From Rhodococcoides corynebacterioides NBRC 14404 (lineage in GTDB: Bacteria; Actinomycetota; Actinomycetes; Mycobacteriales; Mycobacteriaceae), in assembly GCF_001894765.1 (NCBI RefSeq), contig NZ_BCWV01000003.1, positions 496,001 to 560,000 of the forward strand: 64,000 nt of DNA, in the 5' to 3' direction. Of the stretch, positions 14,946 through 24,829 are shown one piece after another (the first letter of the stretch is position 1; every line of letters begins with the position of its first letter). The notes beneath the pieces were generated by a model. That model was not told where the DNA came from, made no database searches, and saw only the letters and a program-made list of their open reading frames with translations. A program made the position numbers and the translations under genes.

Positions 14946-16036
14946 CGCACGAATCCGATCCCGCGGAGGACCGCGATCATCTCGTTCGCCCGATCGACCG
15001 GTGCCTGGCCGGGTGCGGGCGGGCCGGAGACCGACGTGACCCGCACGTTCGGCGCCGAGGAGAAGAAGGGCACCAGCCGCTCGCGCAGCAACGCGTCCAT
15101 CCGCGACGCCAGCATCGGCGCCGTCAGGTCGGCCGTGGCGAGAGTGCGCACCATCGGCTGCAGCGTGGCAACGACGTCGCGCAGGTCGCCGTAGACCGGG
15201 TTGATGATGTCCCCGATGTTCCGGGACATGTAGCCCAGGTCGATCAGGGCGTCGACGACGACCAGGAGCGCGTCGGCGAGGCCGCCGACCCGTTCGGGCC
15301 CGGTGGTCAACACCGTGTCCAGCGTGTCGGTGCGGGCGGCGAACGAGCCGAACACCGTTTCCGCGGCGCCGAGGATGCGGTCGAGCTCGTCGTCGTTCGT
15401 GGCGAGATCTGTCAGCGCCTGCCGCGCCTTCTCGTTGATGAGATCGACCGTCTCGGGGGGCGGTATCGCCCGGTTGAACCGGTCGATCGACCGCTGGAAG
15501 TCGACGATGTGTCCGCCGGCGACCACCTCGGACAGCCCGCGCAGCACGTCCTCCACGTTGTCCGCCGGGTCGGTGCGCTCGAGCGGGATGGTGTCCCCGT
15601 CCTGGAGGGCCCCGCCCTGCGGAGCATCGGGCGCGGGGCGCTGCAGCGACACGTAGATCTCGCCGAGGATCGTCCCCTGCCGCAGCTCGGCACGCGTGGC
15701 CGCGGGCAACTCGACGGTGCGGTCGATGTCGACGGCGGCGACGGCCGTGGTGCCGACGAGGTTCACCGAGTCCAGCAGTCCGACGTCGACACCGTCGAGC
15801 ACCACCTTTGCGCGGTCCGGCAGGTTCAGCACCGAGGAGAACTCGATGTTCACCCGGTAGGTCGGGCCGGGGACGTAACTCCCCGGCAGCGGCAGTTCGG
15901 CGATCGACGCGCCGCACCCGGCGACGGAGAAGGTCGTGACCACGACGAGGGTCGCGGCGACCGCACGGACCGCCACCCCGCCCGCGATCCCACCCCGCCG
16001 TCCCCGCATCGAGAGCCGTGTCGAGAGCCGCGTCAT
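14942..16036 (-). CDS. mceE: Mce family lipoprotein MceE
   Basis: A 364-residue Mce protein carrying a lipoprotein signal: basic start, hydrophobic VAATLVVVTTFSVAGCGAS with a lipobox VAGC, so it is probably lipid-anchored like mycobacterial MceE/LprK. The Mce fold follows (SSVLNLPDRAKVVLDGVDVG, TTAVAAVDIDRTVELPAATR). The ATG overlaps the mceD stop (ATGA) and its TGA overlaps the mceF start. Fifth subunit of the presumed Mce hexamer. Confidence 0.9.
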   Translation of the reverse strand: MTRLSTRLSMRGRRGGIAGGVAVRAVAATLVVVTTFSVAGCGASIAELPLPGSYVPGPTYRVNIEFSSVLNLPDRAKVVLDGVDVGLLDSVNLVGTTAVAAVDIDRTVELPAATRAELRQGTILGEIYVSLQRPAPDAPQGGALQDGDTIPLERTDPADNVEDVLRGLSEVVAGGHIVDFQRSIDRFNRAIPPPETVDLINEKARQALTDLATNDDELDRILGAAETVFGSFAARTDTLDTVLTTGPERVGGLADALLVVVDALIDLGYMSRNIGDIINPVYGDLRDVVATLQPMVRTLATADLTAPMLASRMDALLRERLVPFFSSAPNVRVTSVSGPPAPGQAPVDRANEMIAVLRGIGFVR

Positions 16037-17091
16037 CGGGTGCCTGCCGTTCCCAGGATCATCGGGACGAGATCGACGGCGACCGACGTGCCGCCGGCCG
16101 GCTCGACCTTGGGCGGAACGACCGTCAGTCGCGCTGCGCCGGTCGCCGGGTCGGTGAGCGACGCGGTCTGCTCGGCCGCCTTGGGCACCCGCGAGAGGAT
16201 GCTGGCGATGTCGCCCACCTTGCTCACCACGATCGCGACGATCGGGATCAGCACGTCGAGGACCTGGTAGATCTTCGGCGCGACCTTGGGAAGCACGCGC
16301 TCGAGGATCGGCAGGAACTCGACGGTGAGATCGATGCCCTGTGCGAAGCGTTCCGAGAAGTCACCGGCCGCACCCAGACCCTGCTTCAGGTTCTCGATGA
16401 GCACGGTGATCTCGGGCCATCGATCGACCAGCGTGGTGGTCAGCAACTCGACGTTGTCCATCATGCGGCGGACCTGGGTGTCCTTGTTCGCCGGATTGCC
16501 GACGAGCGCGGAGATCTGCGACAGGGCCGTGCCCAGCTGATCGCCGCTGCCGTCCAGTGCGGTGTCGAGTGACCGGAGCGTGTCCCCCAGCAGTTGTTCC
16601 TCCGGCGGACGCGGCGACACGGGGTCGGTGGTGGACGTCGTCCCGAGCAGTTCGGCGCCCAGGTCGTTCACCGCGGCGAGCGTGTCGCTGATCCCGAGAG
16701 GCGTTCGGGTGCGTTCGAGCGGAATGCACTCGTCCCGATCGAATCGGGCACCGTCGCGGTAGGGCGTCGTCAGTTCGAGCCGGCGATCGGTGACGATGGA
16801 GTCCGACAGGGTGACCGCGCCGACGTCCGCGGGCAGGGCCAGCGTCTCGTCGACGGACATGGTGATGCGCACGTGGTCGCCGCGGGGCTCGATCCGACGA
16901 ACCTCGCCGACGGGTATCCCGAGCAGCGTCACGTTGTTGCCCTCGTACAGACCCACCGAGTCGGACATGTCCGCGCACATCTCGGTGCGGGTGGTCGACA
17001 CGAGCTTGGCGGCGGACGACGCGGCGGTGCCGGCGCCGACGACGAGGACGGCCGCCAGACCGACGACGACGGCCTTGCGTGGTGCGGTCAC
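16033..17091 (-). CDS. mceD: Mce family protein MceD
   Basis: A 352-residue Mce protein with a signal anchor (VVVGLAAVLVVGAGTAASSA) and the Mce domain, including DSVGLYEGNNVTLLGIPVG and the acidic DGARFDRDECIPLERT strand. The start is a GTG at 17091, one base after the mceC stop; the longer frame upstream would overlap mceC. The 3' end overlaps mceE by four bases. Fourth subunit of the Mce set. Confidence 0.9.
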   Translation of the reverse strand: MTAPRKAVVVGLAAVLVVGAGTAASSAAKLVSTTRTEMCADMSDSVGLYEGNNVTLLGIPVGEVRRIEPRGDHVRITMSVDETLALPADVGAVTLSDSIVTDRRLELTTPYRDGARFDRDECIPLERTRTPLGISDTLAAVNDLGAELLGTTSTTDPVSPRPPEEQLLGDTLRSLDTALDGSGDQLGTALSQISALVGNPANKDTQVRRMMDNVELLTTTLVDRWPEITVLIENLKQGLGAAGDFSERFAQGIDLTVEFLPILERVLPKVAPKIYQVLDVLIPIVAIVVSKVGDIASILSRVPKAAEQTASLTDPATGAARLTVVPPKVEPAGGTSVAVDLVPMILGTAGTR

Positions 17092-17092
17092 G

Positions 17093-18073
17093 TCAGCAGC
17101 TCCTTCCCGGAACGGGCACGCACAGCGCGGTGCCGGTGATGACGTCGTCACCACGATCGACGACGGCACCGGTGCCGGTGGCGAAGATCTCGGCCATGGA
17201 GTCGGAGAACTCCCGACCGGCGACGATGGCGTCGTCGAGGGTGACGGTCTGCTCGCGCAGGGTCGCGGCGATGGACTCGAGTTCCTCGATGGTCGGGCCG
17301 AGACCCTGATCGAGCGCGACGATCGGCCGGTGCAGCAGGTTGAACAGGCGGTAGAGCTTGTCGGCGGCGGCGGCCACGTCGGCCCGCTTCGCGCCGAGCT
17401 TCGAGGTGATGATGCCGATCTGCTGGAGCAGTCCGAGCAGGATCTCGCGGTCCGTGGCCAGCGCCCCGAGATACTCGTCCGCGACGTTCAGGCTGCGGTC
17501 GAGATCGTCCTGGCGGTCGGCGACGGCCGCGGTGAGCGAGGTGAGGTTGTCGGTGATCCGACGGATCGACTCCGGCTGCGACTGCACGGCCTTGTCGAGC
17601 TCGACCACGTTCTCGCGCAACGTCTTCCCGTTGAGGTCACGCAGAATGGGGGTGGCGGCCTCCACCGTGTCGGAGAGGGTGAACGGCACGGTGGTGTGCT
17701 CGATCGGAATGCGCCCGTCCGGGAGTTCGCCCGAACCACCCGGACGGAGCGTGAAGTAGTGGCCGCCGACCGGGGTGAGCAGCCGGACACCCATGGACGT
17801 CGCGTCGCCGAGCTCGATGTCCTCGCGCACCTCGAAGGCCACCTCGACGTGGTCGTCACGCAGCTGCATGCCGGTGACCGTGCCGACCGAGATCCCGGCG
17901 ATGCGCACGTCGTCGCCGGCGTGGGCTCCCCCGGTGTTCTCGAACGCTGCGGTGTAGGTCCGATGGCCCAGGGGCAGGACGTAGATCACGACCGCCGCGA
18001 CCACGGCCAGCACCATGGCCACGACGCCGACGATGCCCCAGACGGTCTGGGTGCCCGCACGGAGGGAGCTCAT
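17093..18073 (-). CDS. mceC: Mce family protein MceC
   Basis: A 326-residue Mce protein: signal anchor VWGIVGVVAMVLAVVAAVVI, then the Mce domain (FENTGGAHAGDDVRIAGISV, GTVTGMQLRDDHVEVAFEVR) and a helical C-terminal half ending in a cysteine (VPVPGRSC). The ATG at 18073 overlaps the mceB stop (ATGA); the frame continues upstream but inside mceB. Third subunit of the Mce set. Confidence 0.9.
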   Translation of the reverse strand: MSSLRAGTQTVWGIVGVVAMVLAVVAAVVIYVLPLGHRTYTAAFENTGGAHAGDDVRIAGISVGTVTGMQLRDDHVEVAFEVREDIELGDATSMGVRLLTPVGGHYFTLRPGGSGELPDGRIPIEHTTVPFTLSDTVEAATPILRDLNGKTLRENVVELDKAVQSQPESIRRITDNLTSLTAAVADRQDDLDRSLNVADEYLGALATDREILLGLLQQIGIITSKLGAKRADVAAAADKLYRLFNLLHRPIVALDQGLGPTIEELESIAATLREQTVTLDDAIVAGREFSDSMAEIFATGTGAVVDRGDDVITGTALCVPVPGRSC

Positions 18074-19119
18074 CGACACACCACCAATCGTTGGTTGCCG
18101 AGCACGACCGATCCGATGCCCGGAATGTCGGCCTGTCCCGACGAGCACGCGTAGACCTCGCCGGCCCCGGCGGACGCCTGCCCCTCGGCGCCGCCGGACT
18201 GCAGCGACCGGTCGACGCCGCGGAGGAGGCCGGGCACCATCGCCAGGAGGTCCACGATCTGCTGCGCACCGGGAACGAGCCGCCGGAACGCGGCGTCGAC
18301 CGGGCCGTACTCGGAGTCGTACGTGTCGCGGAGCGCGTCGCCGAGGTTCAGGAACGGGCCCTGACCGGCGTTGATGTCGTCGAGGTTCGCGATCAGCGTG
18401 TCCGCCTGATTGCCGAAGGTGGACACCACGCGGTCGAGTTCGGCGAACAGTCGACCGAGCTGCTCGGAACGCTGGCCGACGACTCCGGAGATGGCGCCGA
18501 GGTTGCGGATCAGCAGCACGATGATCTGTTCGCGCTGCTGTGCGTACGTGGTCAGCCCGTCGAGATCGCGCAGGACCGGGCCGAGTCCGGCTCCGTCGCC
18601 CTGCACCAGGTCCAGCACGTTCTGGGTGAACCGGTTGACCTGCTCGGTGTCGATCGTCTCGAAGATCGGCTGGAAGCCGTCGAAGAGAGTGGTGATGTCG
18701 AAGGACGGCACCGTGCGATCCGGGGCGAACGACGAGCCGGACGGCAACGGTGTCCCGGACGTGTCGTCCTGGATCAACTCGAGGTACCGCTGGCCGAGGA
18801 GGTTCTGGTACCGCACCGCGGCCTCGGTGGTGGAGGTGACGGGCCGGTCGCCGTCGACCTCGAAGGTCACCTTCGCGCGGTCGCCGTCGAGGTCGATTCC
18901 GGTGACCGTGCCGACCAGCACGCCGGACAGTCGCACGTCGTCCCCGGTGTACAGGCCGGACACGTCGTCGAAACGCGCGTCGTACCGCGCCCGGTCACTG
19001 CCCCCACCGGCGGAGAGGGCGTTGCCGATCAACACCAGGCAGAGCACGGACACCAGGGCGAAGACGGCCAGCTTGACCACCGTGGCGACGGGGAAGCCCA
19101 CTGCGGACGACCGGCTCAC
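18070..19119 (-). CDS. mceB: Mce family protein MceB
   Basis: A 349-residue Mce protein with a membrane anchor (TVVKLAVFALVSVLCLVLIG) and the Mce domain, DVSGLYTGDDVRLSGVLVG, then YQNLLGQRYLELIQ, which is a hallmark of MceB-type subunits. The C terminus carries two cysteines (VYACSSG, RLVVCR) that could form a disulfide. GTG start overlapping the mceA stop (GTGA). Confidence 0.9.
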   Translation of the reverse strand: MSRSSAVGFPVATVVKLAVFALVSVLCLVLIGNALSAGGGSDRARYDARFDDVSGLYTGDDVRLSGVLVGTVTGIDLDGDRAKVTFEVDGDRPVTSTTEAAVRYQNLLGQRYLELIQDDTSGTPLPSGSSFAPDRTVPSFDITTLFDGFQPIFETIDTEQVNRFTQNVLDLVQGDGAGLGPVLRDLDGLTTYAQQREQIIVLLIRNLGAISGVVGQRSEQLGRLFAELDRVVSTFGNQADTLIANLDDINAGQGPFLNLGDALRDTYDSEYGPVDAAFRRLVPGAQQIVDLLAMVPGLLRGVDRSLQSGGAEGQASAGAGEVYACSSGQADIPGIGSVVLGNQRLVVCR

Positions 19120-20162
19120 GGGGTGGCCCCCGCTCGGTCCAGGAACGCCTCGACGGGACCCGCCATCGTCGGCATCGAGTTCACGATCACCTGCAGTTGG
19201 AGCTGGGTCCGTCCGTCGACCGTCGGGAACGCGTCCTCGATGCCCTGGAGGACGTTCGGCACGCGCTGGTACGCGGGCGCGAGCGTGCCCGTGGACAGGG
19301 CCACCGGAATCAGCACGTCGAGTGCGGTGTCCAGCAGCGGTTTCAGGTAAGGGTTGTTGTCACGCAACAGGTCTCCCAGGGGAACGCTCAGCCCGGTCCC
19401 GAGTCCCGACATCGCCTTGATCGCTCGGTCTCGGTTCGCCGGGTCCTCGAAGTACTCGCTCGACGCCACCACCTGCGACACCACGTCGACGACGGGGCCG
19501 ATGGACTCGCGCAGACCGTCCCCGAGCTCTGCGCCGCGGACGAGCTTCCACGACAGCGGCGAGCGTTGCGTCTCGGCCATCATCTGCGCGGTGTCGAAGA
19601 ACGGCTTCAGACCGTCGCCGAAGTTGGTCGAGACGCGGGACATCAGGTCCAGCACGCGGTCGGTGTTGTCGGCGTCGAGCACGTCGGTCAGATCGGCGAG
19701 GCGACGGAACACGCCGGTGACGGTGGCGGTCTCGCTGTCGTCGCCCAGTTCGACGGTCGCGTTCTCGTCCAGTGGGGCCCCCCGGCCTTCGGAGAACAGC
19801 TCGATCACCGTGGCGCCGAACACCGTCGCCGAGGAGAACCGTGCCGTGAGGTCGTCGGTGAGCACCTCCGCGACGGCCGGTTCGATGTGGGCGTGCACGC
19901 GCTGCCGCCCGAAGCCGACCGGCTCGATCTCGTCCACCCGACCGACCGGCAGGCCGCGGTACTTCACGTCGGAGCCCACGGCGAGGCCGTCGCCGACGCT
20001 CGCGCTGTCGAAGGTCACGTCGAACCGGGACTCGAACTCGCCGCGGGCGTAGGACGTCAGGACCACACCGGCGAGCACCAGGACCACCGCCACGGCAAGG
20101 CCACGCACCCGGAGTGCGCGGGGGCCGGCGGACCGCTTGGAGAGGTCGTCGAAGACTGCCAT
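19116..20162 (-). CDS. mceA: Mce family protein MceA
   Basis: A 348-residue Mce protein, first of the six. Signal anchor LAVAVVLVLAGVVLTSYARG; Mce domain with VGDGLAVGSDVKYRGLPVG and SSATVFGATVIELFSEG. The C-terminal region (SMPTMAGPVEAFLDRAGATP) is helical. The ATG lies 4 bp after the yrbEB stop. Which mycobacterial Mce type (1-4) it matches cannot be decided by eye, so the imported lipid is unknown; no mceG ATPase gene is in the window. Confidence 0.9.
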   Translation of the reverse strand: MAVFDDLSKRSAGPRALRVRGLAVAVVLVLAGVVLTSYARGEFESRFDVTFDSASVGDGLAVGSDVKYRGLPVGRVDEIEPVGFGRQRVHAHIEPAVAEVLTDDLTARFSSATVFGATVIELFSEGRGAPLDENATVELGDDSETATVTGVFRRLADLTDVLDADNTDRVLDLMSRVSTNFGDGLKPFFDTAQMMAETQRSPLSWKLVRGAELGDGLRESIGPVVDVVSQVVASSEYFEDPANRDRAIKAMSGLGTGLSVPLGDLLRDNNPYLKPLLDTALDVLIPVALSTGTLAPAYQRVPNVLQGIEDAFPTVDGRTQLQLQVIVNSMPTMAGPVEAFLDRAGATP

Positions 20163-20166
20163 GGCG

Positions 20167-21036
20167 CTACCCCGAGATCCTGATGCCGACGTCGGAGCCC
20201 CAGATGACCACCGTCATGACCATGTCGAGCACCACGATGACGATGAGCGAGGCGCGGATGGCCCGCCCCGACGCCCGTCCCACACCCTCCGGACCACCGG
20301 TGGCGTAGTAGCCCTGGTAGCCGTGGATGAGGATGACGGCGGCGACGAACACGGTGGCCTTGAGCAGGGACCAGCCGAGGTCGGGCAGGCTGAGGAACGT
20401 CGAGAAGTAGTGGTCGTACGTCCCGGAGGACTGGTTGCCGAACAGGCCCACGATCAATGCGCACGAGACGTAGGCGAGCACCAGCGTCAGCAGGTAGAGC
20501 GGCACGATGGTGAGGACGCCGGCGATGACGCGCGTGGTGACCACGAACGGGATCGAGCGGATGCCGACCACCTCGAGCGCGTCGATCTCCTCGGAGATCC
20601 GCATCGCGCCGATCTCCGCGGTCATGCGGCATCCGGCCTGCGAGGCGAAGCCGATGGCCGCGATCATCGGGGCCAGCTCACGCGTGGTGGCGTAGGCGGA
20701 GATGAAGCCGGTCAGCGGGCCCATGCCCACGAGGTTCAGGGCGTTGTAGCCCTCGATGCCGATGGACGATCCCACGGCGACGCCGAGGATCACCAGCACC
20801 GACACCGTGCCGCCGCCGACCACCAGGGCGCCACTGCCCCAGGTGATGTCGGTGAGCACCAGCATGGTCTGTCGGCGGTAGGCGCGCAGGGTGTGCGGGA
20901 CCGCGGCGAGCACCTGCCACACGAAGGTGAGCTGGTGTCCCAGGTGTTCGGCGGCCGAGAGGGGCAGTCGGGCGACCCGAGTGCCCGAGCGACGCAGGCC
21001 CGAGGTGCCGAGTGGTGAATACCGTGCGACGGTCAT
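20167..21036 (-). CDS. yrbEB: MlaE-type ABC permease YrbEB
   Basis: A 289-residue integral membrane permease of the MlaE family with about five hydrophobic segments. The family signature is the cytoplasmic EIGAMRISEEIDALEVVGI (coupling helix for the MceG/MlaF ATPase) preceded by AAIGFASQAGCRMTA. It pairs with YrbEA to form the inner-membrane channel of the Mce importer. Its ATG follows the yrbEA stop by 4 bp. Confidence 0.92.
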   Translation of the reverse strand: MTVARYSPLGTSGLRRSGTRVARLPLSAAEHLGHQLTFVWQVLAAVPHTLRAYRRQTMLVLTDITWGSGALVVGGGTVSVLVILGVAVGSSIGIEGYNALNLVGMGPLTGFISAYATTRELAPMIAAIGFASQAGCRMTAEIGAMRISEEIDALEVVGIRSIPFVVTTRVIAGVLTIVPLYLLTLVLAYVSCALIVGLFGNQSSGTYDHYFSTFLSLPDLGWSLLKATVFVAAVILIHGYQGYYATGGPEGVGRASGRAIRASLIVIVVLDMVMTVVIWGSDVGIRISG

Positions 21037-21040
21037 CGCG

Positions 21041-21802
21041 TCACCCGAGCCGCTGCGGGAAGAACATGGTCACCAACTGCGTGGCCAGGACGTTGACGAC
21101 GAAGGCCGAGATCACTCCGACGACGACGGACGCGTTCACCGCGTTGGCGACGCCGCGCGGTCCGGCCGTGGCCTCGAACCCGCGCTGGCAGGCGACGAGG
21201 ACGACGATGATGCCGAAGATCTCCGCCTTGACCATCGAGACCACCAGGTCGGTGGTGGAGGCGAAGGAGGCGAACGACGCGAGGTAGCTGCCGGGCGTGC
21301 CGCCCTGGAATCCGACGTTGACGACGTAGCCGGACACCAGGCCGATGAAGATCACCAGCGAGCAGAGCAGGGGCGCGACGACGATCATCGCCGCCAGTCG
21401 CGGTGCGGCGAGGCGACGGACGGGGTCGATGCCCATGACGCGCATCGCGTCGATCTCCTCGCGCACGGTGCGGGCGCCGAGGTCGGCGGCGATGGCCGAC
21501 CCGGCCGCACCGCCGAGCAGGAGCGCGGTGACGATCGGGGCACCCTGACGGATGACCCCCAGTCCGCCGGCGGCGCCCGAGATGGAGGTGGCACCGATCT
21601 GCGAGGTGAGGCTGCCGACCTGGACGGAGACGATCACGCCGAACGGGATGGACACCAGGACGGCGGGCAGCACGGTCACGGTGACCATGAACCAGGCCTG
21701 GTCGAGCGCCTCCCGCCAGGCGAATCGCAGCGCGACGAGATCGCGGGCGAGATAGCCGAACGCAGCGGCCGTCAGGTCGGCGAACCGTCCGAACGTGCGC
21801 AT
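21041..21802 (-). CDS. yrbEA: MlaE-type ABC permease YrbEA
   Basis: A 253-residue permease, first gene of the mce operon, with the family signature RTVREEIDAMRVMGIDPVR and repeated hydrophobic segments (VLPAVLVSIPFGVIVSVQVG, MIVVAPLLCSLVIFIGLVSG). The ATG at 21802 (MRTFGRFADL) aligns with family N termini; the frame remains open upstream to 22027 but the extra sequence runs through the fadB2 terminator hairpin and is not protein-like. With yrbEB it should use an unlinked MceG-type ATPase. Confidence 0.88.
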   Translation of the reverse strand: MRTFGRFADLTAAAFGYLARDLVALRFAWREALDQAWFMVTVTVLPAVLVSIPFGVIVSVQVGSLTSQIGATSISGAAGGLGVIRQGAPIVTALLLGGAAGSAIAADLGARTVREEIDAMRVMGIDPVRRLAAPRLAAMIVVAPLLCSLVIFIGLVSGYVVNVGFQGGTPGSYLASFASFASTTDLVVSMVKAEIFGIIVVLVACQRGFEATAGPRGVANAVNASVVVGVISAFVVNVLATQLVTMFFPQRLG

Positions 21803-22102
21803 GCTGGTGACGACGCGCGATCGCGCCCACGCGCCTGCCCACGACGCGGACCGCGACCTGGCTTCGGTGCCGGCGATGGTGACCCCCCGGTGTGTGCTGT
21901 TCCCCCCGGTCCGCGAGGCTTCCGCGAACCTCCGAAAAAGTAGCGGCCCGAAACAGGATCGGGGTCGGTTTCCGCGGGGTTCCGTGACGGGATACAGACG
22001 ACGGCCCGGCCCCCCGGGACATCCCACCGAGTCGGTGGAAGCGGGGAGTCGGGCCGTCGTGAGATTGCCGCCGGTGTCGCTGCCGGTGTCGATCGTCGCC
22101 GG
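21803..22102. other. Spacer between fadB2 and the mce operon
   Basis: Three hundred bases without a gene. It holds the fadB2 terminator hairpin (21998-22060) and, closer to yrbEA, two direct copies of CCCCCCGGT (21883-21891 and 21902-21910) 19 bp apart. The mce promoter must lie here but no clear -10/-35 pair stands out. Confidence 0.5.
21998..22060 (-). terminator. Branched hairpin terminator after fadB2
   Basis: ACGACGGCCCG (21998-22008) pairs with CGGGCCGTCGT (22050-22060), an 11-bp outer stem. Inside it CCACCG (22024-22029) pairs with CGGTGG (22033-22038). It lies 43 bp past the fadB2 stop and upstream of yrbEA, separating the two transcription units. Confidence 0.65.
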
Positions 22103-22987
22103 TCAGGACACGATGCGTCCGTTCTCGTACGTGTAGAAGCCCTGACCGGTCTTCTTGCCCAACAGGCCGCCTTCCACCATGCGCAGCAGCAACGGCGGCG
22201 CGGCGTAGAGCGGCTCCTTGTACTCTTCGTACATCGAGTCGGCGATGGACTTGACGGTGTCGAGACCGATGAGGTCGGACAGCGTCAGCGGTCCCATCGG
22301 GTGGGCCAGGCCGAGAACGGTCGCCTTGTCGATGTCCTCGCGGGTGGCGAAACCCGACTCCACCATCCGAACGGCGGCGAGCAGGTACGGCACCAGCAGG
22401 GCGTTGACGACGAAGCCGGATCGGTCCGTCGCGCGGACCACCTGCTTGCCGAGGACGTCGGCCGCGAAGCGTTCGGCGCGCGCGACCACCGCGTCGGACG
22501 TGACGAGGGACGGGATCAGCTCGACCAGCGGCAGCACCGGCACGGGGTTGAAGAAGTGCAGTCCGACGACGCGCTCCGGCCGGGTCGTGGCCGTGGCGAT
22601 CCGCGTGATGGGCAACGACGACGTGTTGGAGGCCAGCACGGCGTCGGAGTCGGTGACGACGCGGTCGAGTTCGGCGAAGATCTCGGTCTTGATCCGCTCG
22701 TTCTCGAGGACGGCCTCGACGACGATCTGCCGGTCGGCGAAGTCGGCGAGGTCGGTGGTGAACCGCAGGCAGTCGGCGGCCTGGTCGCGTTCGCGCTCGG
22801 TGATCTTGCCGCTGGAGACGCCGCGGTCGAGGGACTTGCGGATGCGGGCACGACCGGCGTCGACGAGGTCGGCGGTCTTCTCGAACACCAGGACGTCGAC
22901 GCGAGCGCGAGCGCACACCTCGGCGATGCCGGCGCCCATCTGCCCCGCGCCGACAACCCCGACACGCTCGATCTTCTCGCTGGACAC
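22103..22987 (-). CDS. fadB2: 3-hydroxybutyryl-CoA dehydrogenase
   Basis: A 294-residue 3-hydroxyacyl-CoA dehydrogenase. The NAD-binding turn GVVGAGQMGAGIAE is at 10-23; SNTSSLPI and GLHFFNPVPVLPLVELI carry the catalytic serine and histidine (HFFNP); GFVVNALLVPYL and HPMGPLTLSDLIGLD belong to the C-terminal helical domain. It oxidises (S)-3-hydroxybutyryl-CoA or runs the reverse step. The GTG at 22987 is chosen because AAGGAG lies 5 bases upstream. It follows icl on the same strand, 166 bp away with a terminator between, as in M. tuberculosis Rv0467-Rv0468. Confidence 0.92.
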   Translation of the reverse strand: MSSEKIERVGVVGAGQMGAGIAEVCARARVDVLVFEKTADLVDAGRARIRKSLDRGVSSGKITERERDQAADCLRFTTDLADFADRQIVVEAVLENERIKTEIFAELDRVVTDSDAVLASNTSSLPITRIATATTRPERVVGLHFFNPVPVLPLVELIPSLVTSDAVVARAERFAADVLGKQVVRATDRSGFVVNALLVPYLLAAVRMVESGFATREDIDKATVLGLAHPMGPLTLSDLIGLDTVKSIADSMYEEYKEPLYAAPPLLLRMVEGGLLGKKTGQGFYTYENGRIVS

Positions 22988-23082
22988 ACTTACTCCTTCG
23001 TTCGCCGCCGTCGGGACGCGACGACGGCAAGAGGTGAGACGGGGGTGACTCTGCCGGGGAACGGTCGAAGCCCCGGGGTACG

Positions 23083-23122
23083 AGTCAGGCGGCCCGCAAC
23101 GAATGTCACGGACCGCCTGACT
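23083..23122 (-). terminator. Hairpin terminator after icl
   Basis: AGTCAGGCGG (23083-23092) and CCGCCTGACT (23113-23122) form a perfect 10-bp stem about 30 bp past the icl stop, before the fadB2 start on the same strand. Confidence 0.6.
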
Positions 23123-23153
23123 GGTGCGCAGAAACCTCGGAGATGCGGGACTG

Positions 23154-24443
<1,290 letters not shown>

Positions 24444-24580
24444 CGACTGCTCCGTCTCTTCGGTTTCGTCCGCCGATGGCACGTGCGCCGACCTGGAGGG
24501 GTCTTCGCAGGGTTGTCAGGCGGATCGGATGTACGAGACCACGATGGCACAGCCGAAAAATGGTGTCTACCTGCTGAGAC

Positions 24581-24590
24581 TGTAAAGTTC
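24581..24590 (-). promoter_or_regulatory. Candidate RamB box
   Basis: On the minus strand the sequence is GAACTTTACA, matching the first part of the corynebacterial RamB consensus (A/G)AACTTTGCAAA at 9 of 10 positions. It is 138-147 bases upstream of the icl start, where binding could repress icl. Assigned by motif only. Confidence 0.4.
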
Positions 24591-24764
24591 GGTTAAGCAG
24601 TACAAGCATACTGCGAATGTTGCGAAGATCGACACCGTCGACACCTGCTCGACCTACCCACCGGTAACCGCATCGCCGCACGTCGGGAACGAAATGCACG
24701 AAAGTCCGCCGCGAGGCGCGGCCCGCGCGCCACCGGCGACACCGAGCGCGCTGCTGTAGCGAAC

Positions 24765-24780
24765 TGTGACCGACGTCACC
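24765..24780. promoter_or_regulatory. CRP/GlxR-like binding site
   Basis: TGTGA, six bases, TCACC: one mismatch from the TGTGA-N6-TCACA consensus of cAMP-responsive CRP/GlxR regulators. It is centred about 57 bases upstream of the predicted ramB transcription start. GlxR control of glyoxylate-cycle genes is known in corynebacteria. Confidence 0.6.
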
Positions 24781-24795
24781 GTACGATCGTACTGT

Positions 24796-24823
24796 TTGTC
24801 CCGGTCGACGCGGCTTCTAGGCT
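24796..24823 (+). promoter_or_regulatory. ramB promoter, leaderless
   Basis: TTGTCC (24796-24801), 16 bases, TAGGCT (24818-24823), then six bases to the ATG at 24830. A palindrome GTACGATCGTAC (24781-24792) sits immediately upstream of the -35 and could be an operator. Confidence 0.6.
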
Positions 24824-24829
24824 CGGTCC

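Larger units (their letters stand above)
24444..24829. promoter_or_regulatory. icl-ramB divergent control region
   Basis: A 386-bp spacer with no gene. From left to right: a stretch of leader for icl, a GAACTTTACA element resembling a RamB box (24581-24590, minus strand), two TGCGAA direct repeats (24612-24617 and 24621-24626), a CRP/GlxR-like site (24765-24780), a 12-bp palindrome (24781-24792) and the ramB promoter (24796-24823). The arrangement suits carbon-source control of both genes. Confidence 0.6.

Noticed and set aside
13244..21802. Assignment of the operon as mce4 (cholesterol import)
   Set aside because: No neighbouring steroid-catabolism or kstR-type genes are present, and subunit type cannot be decided by eye.
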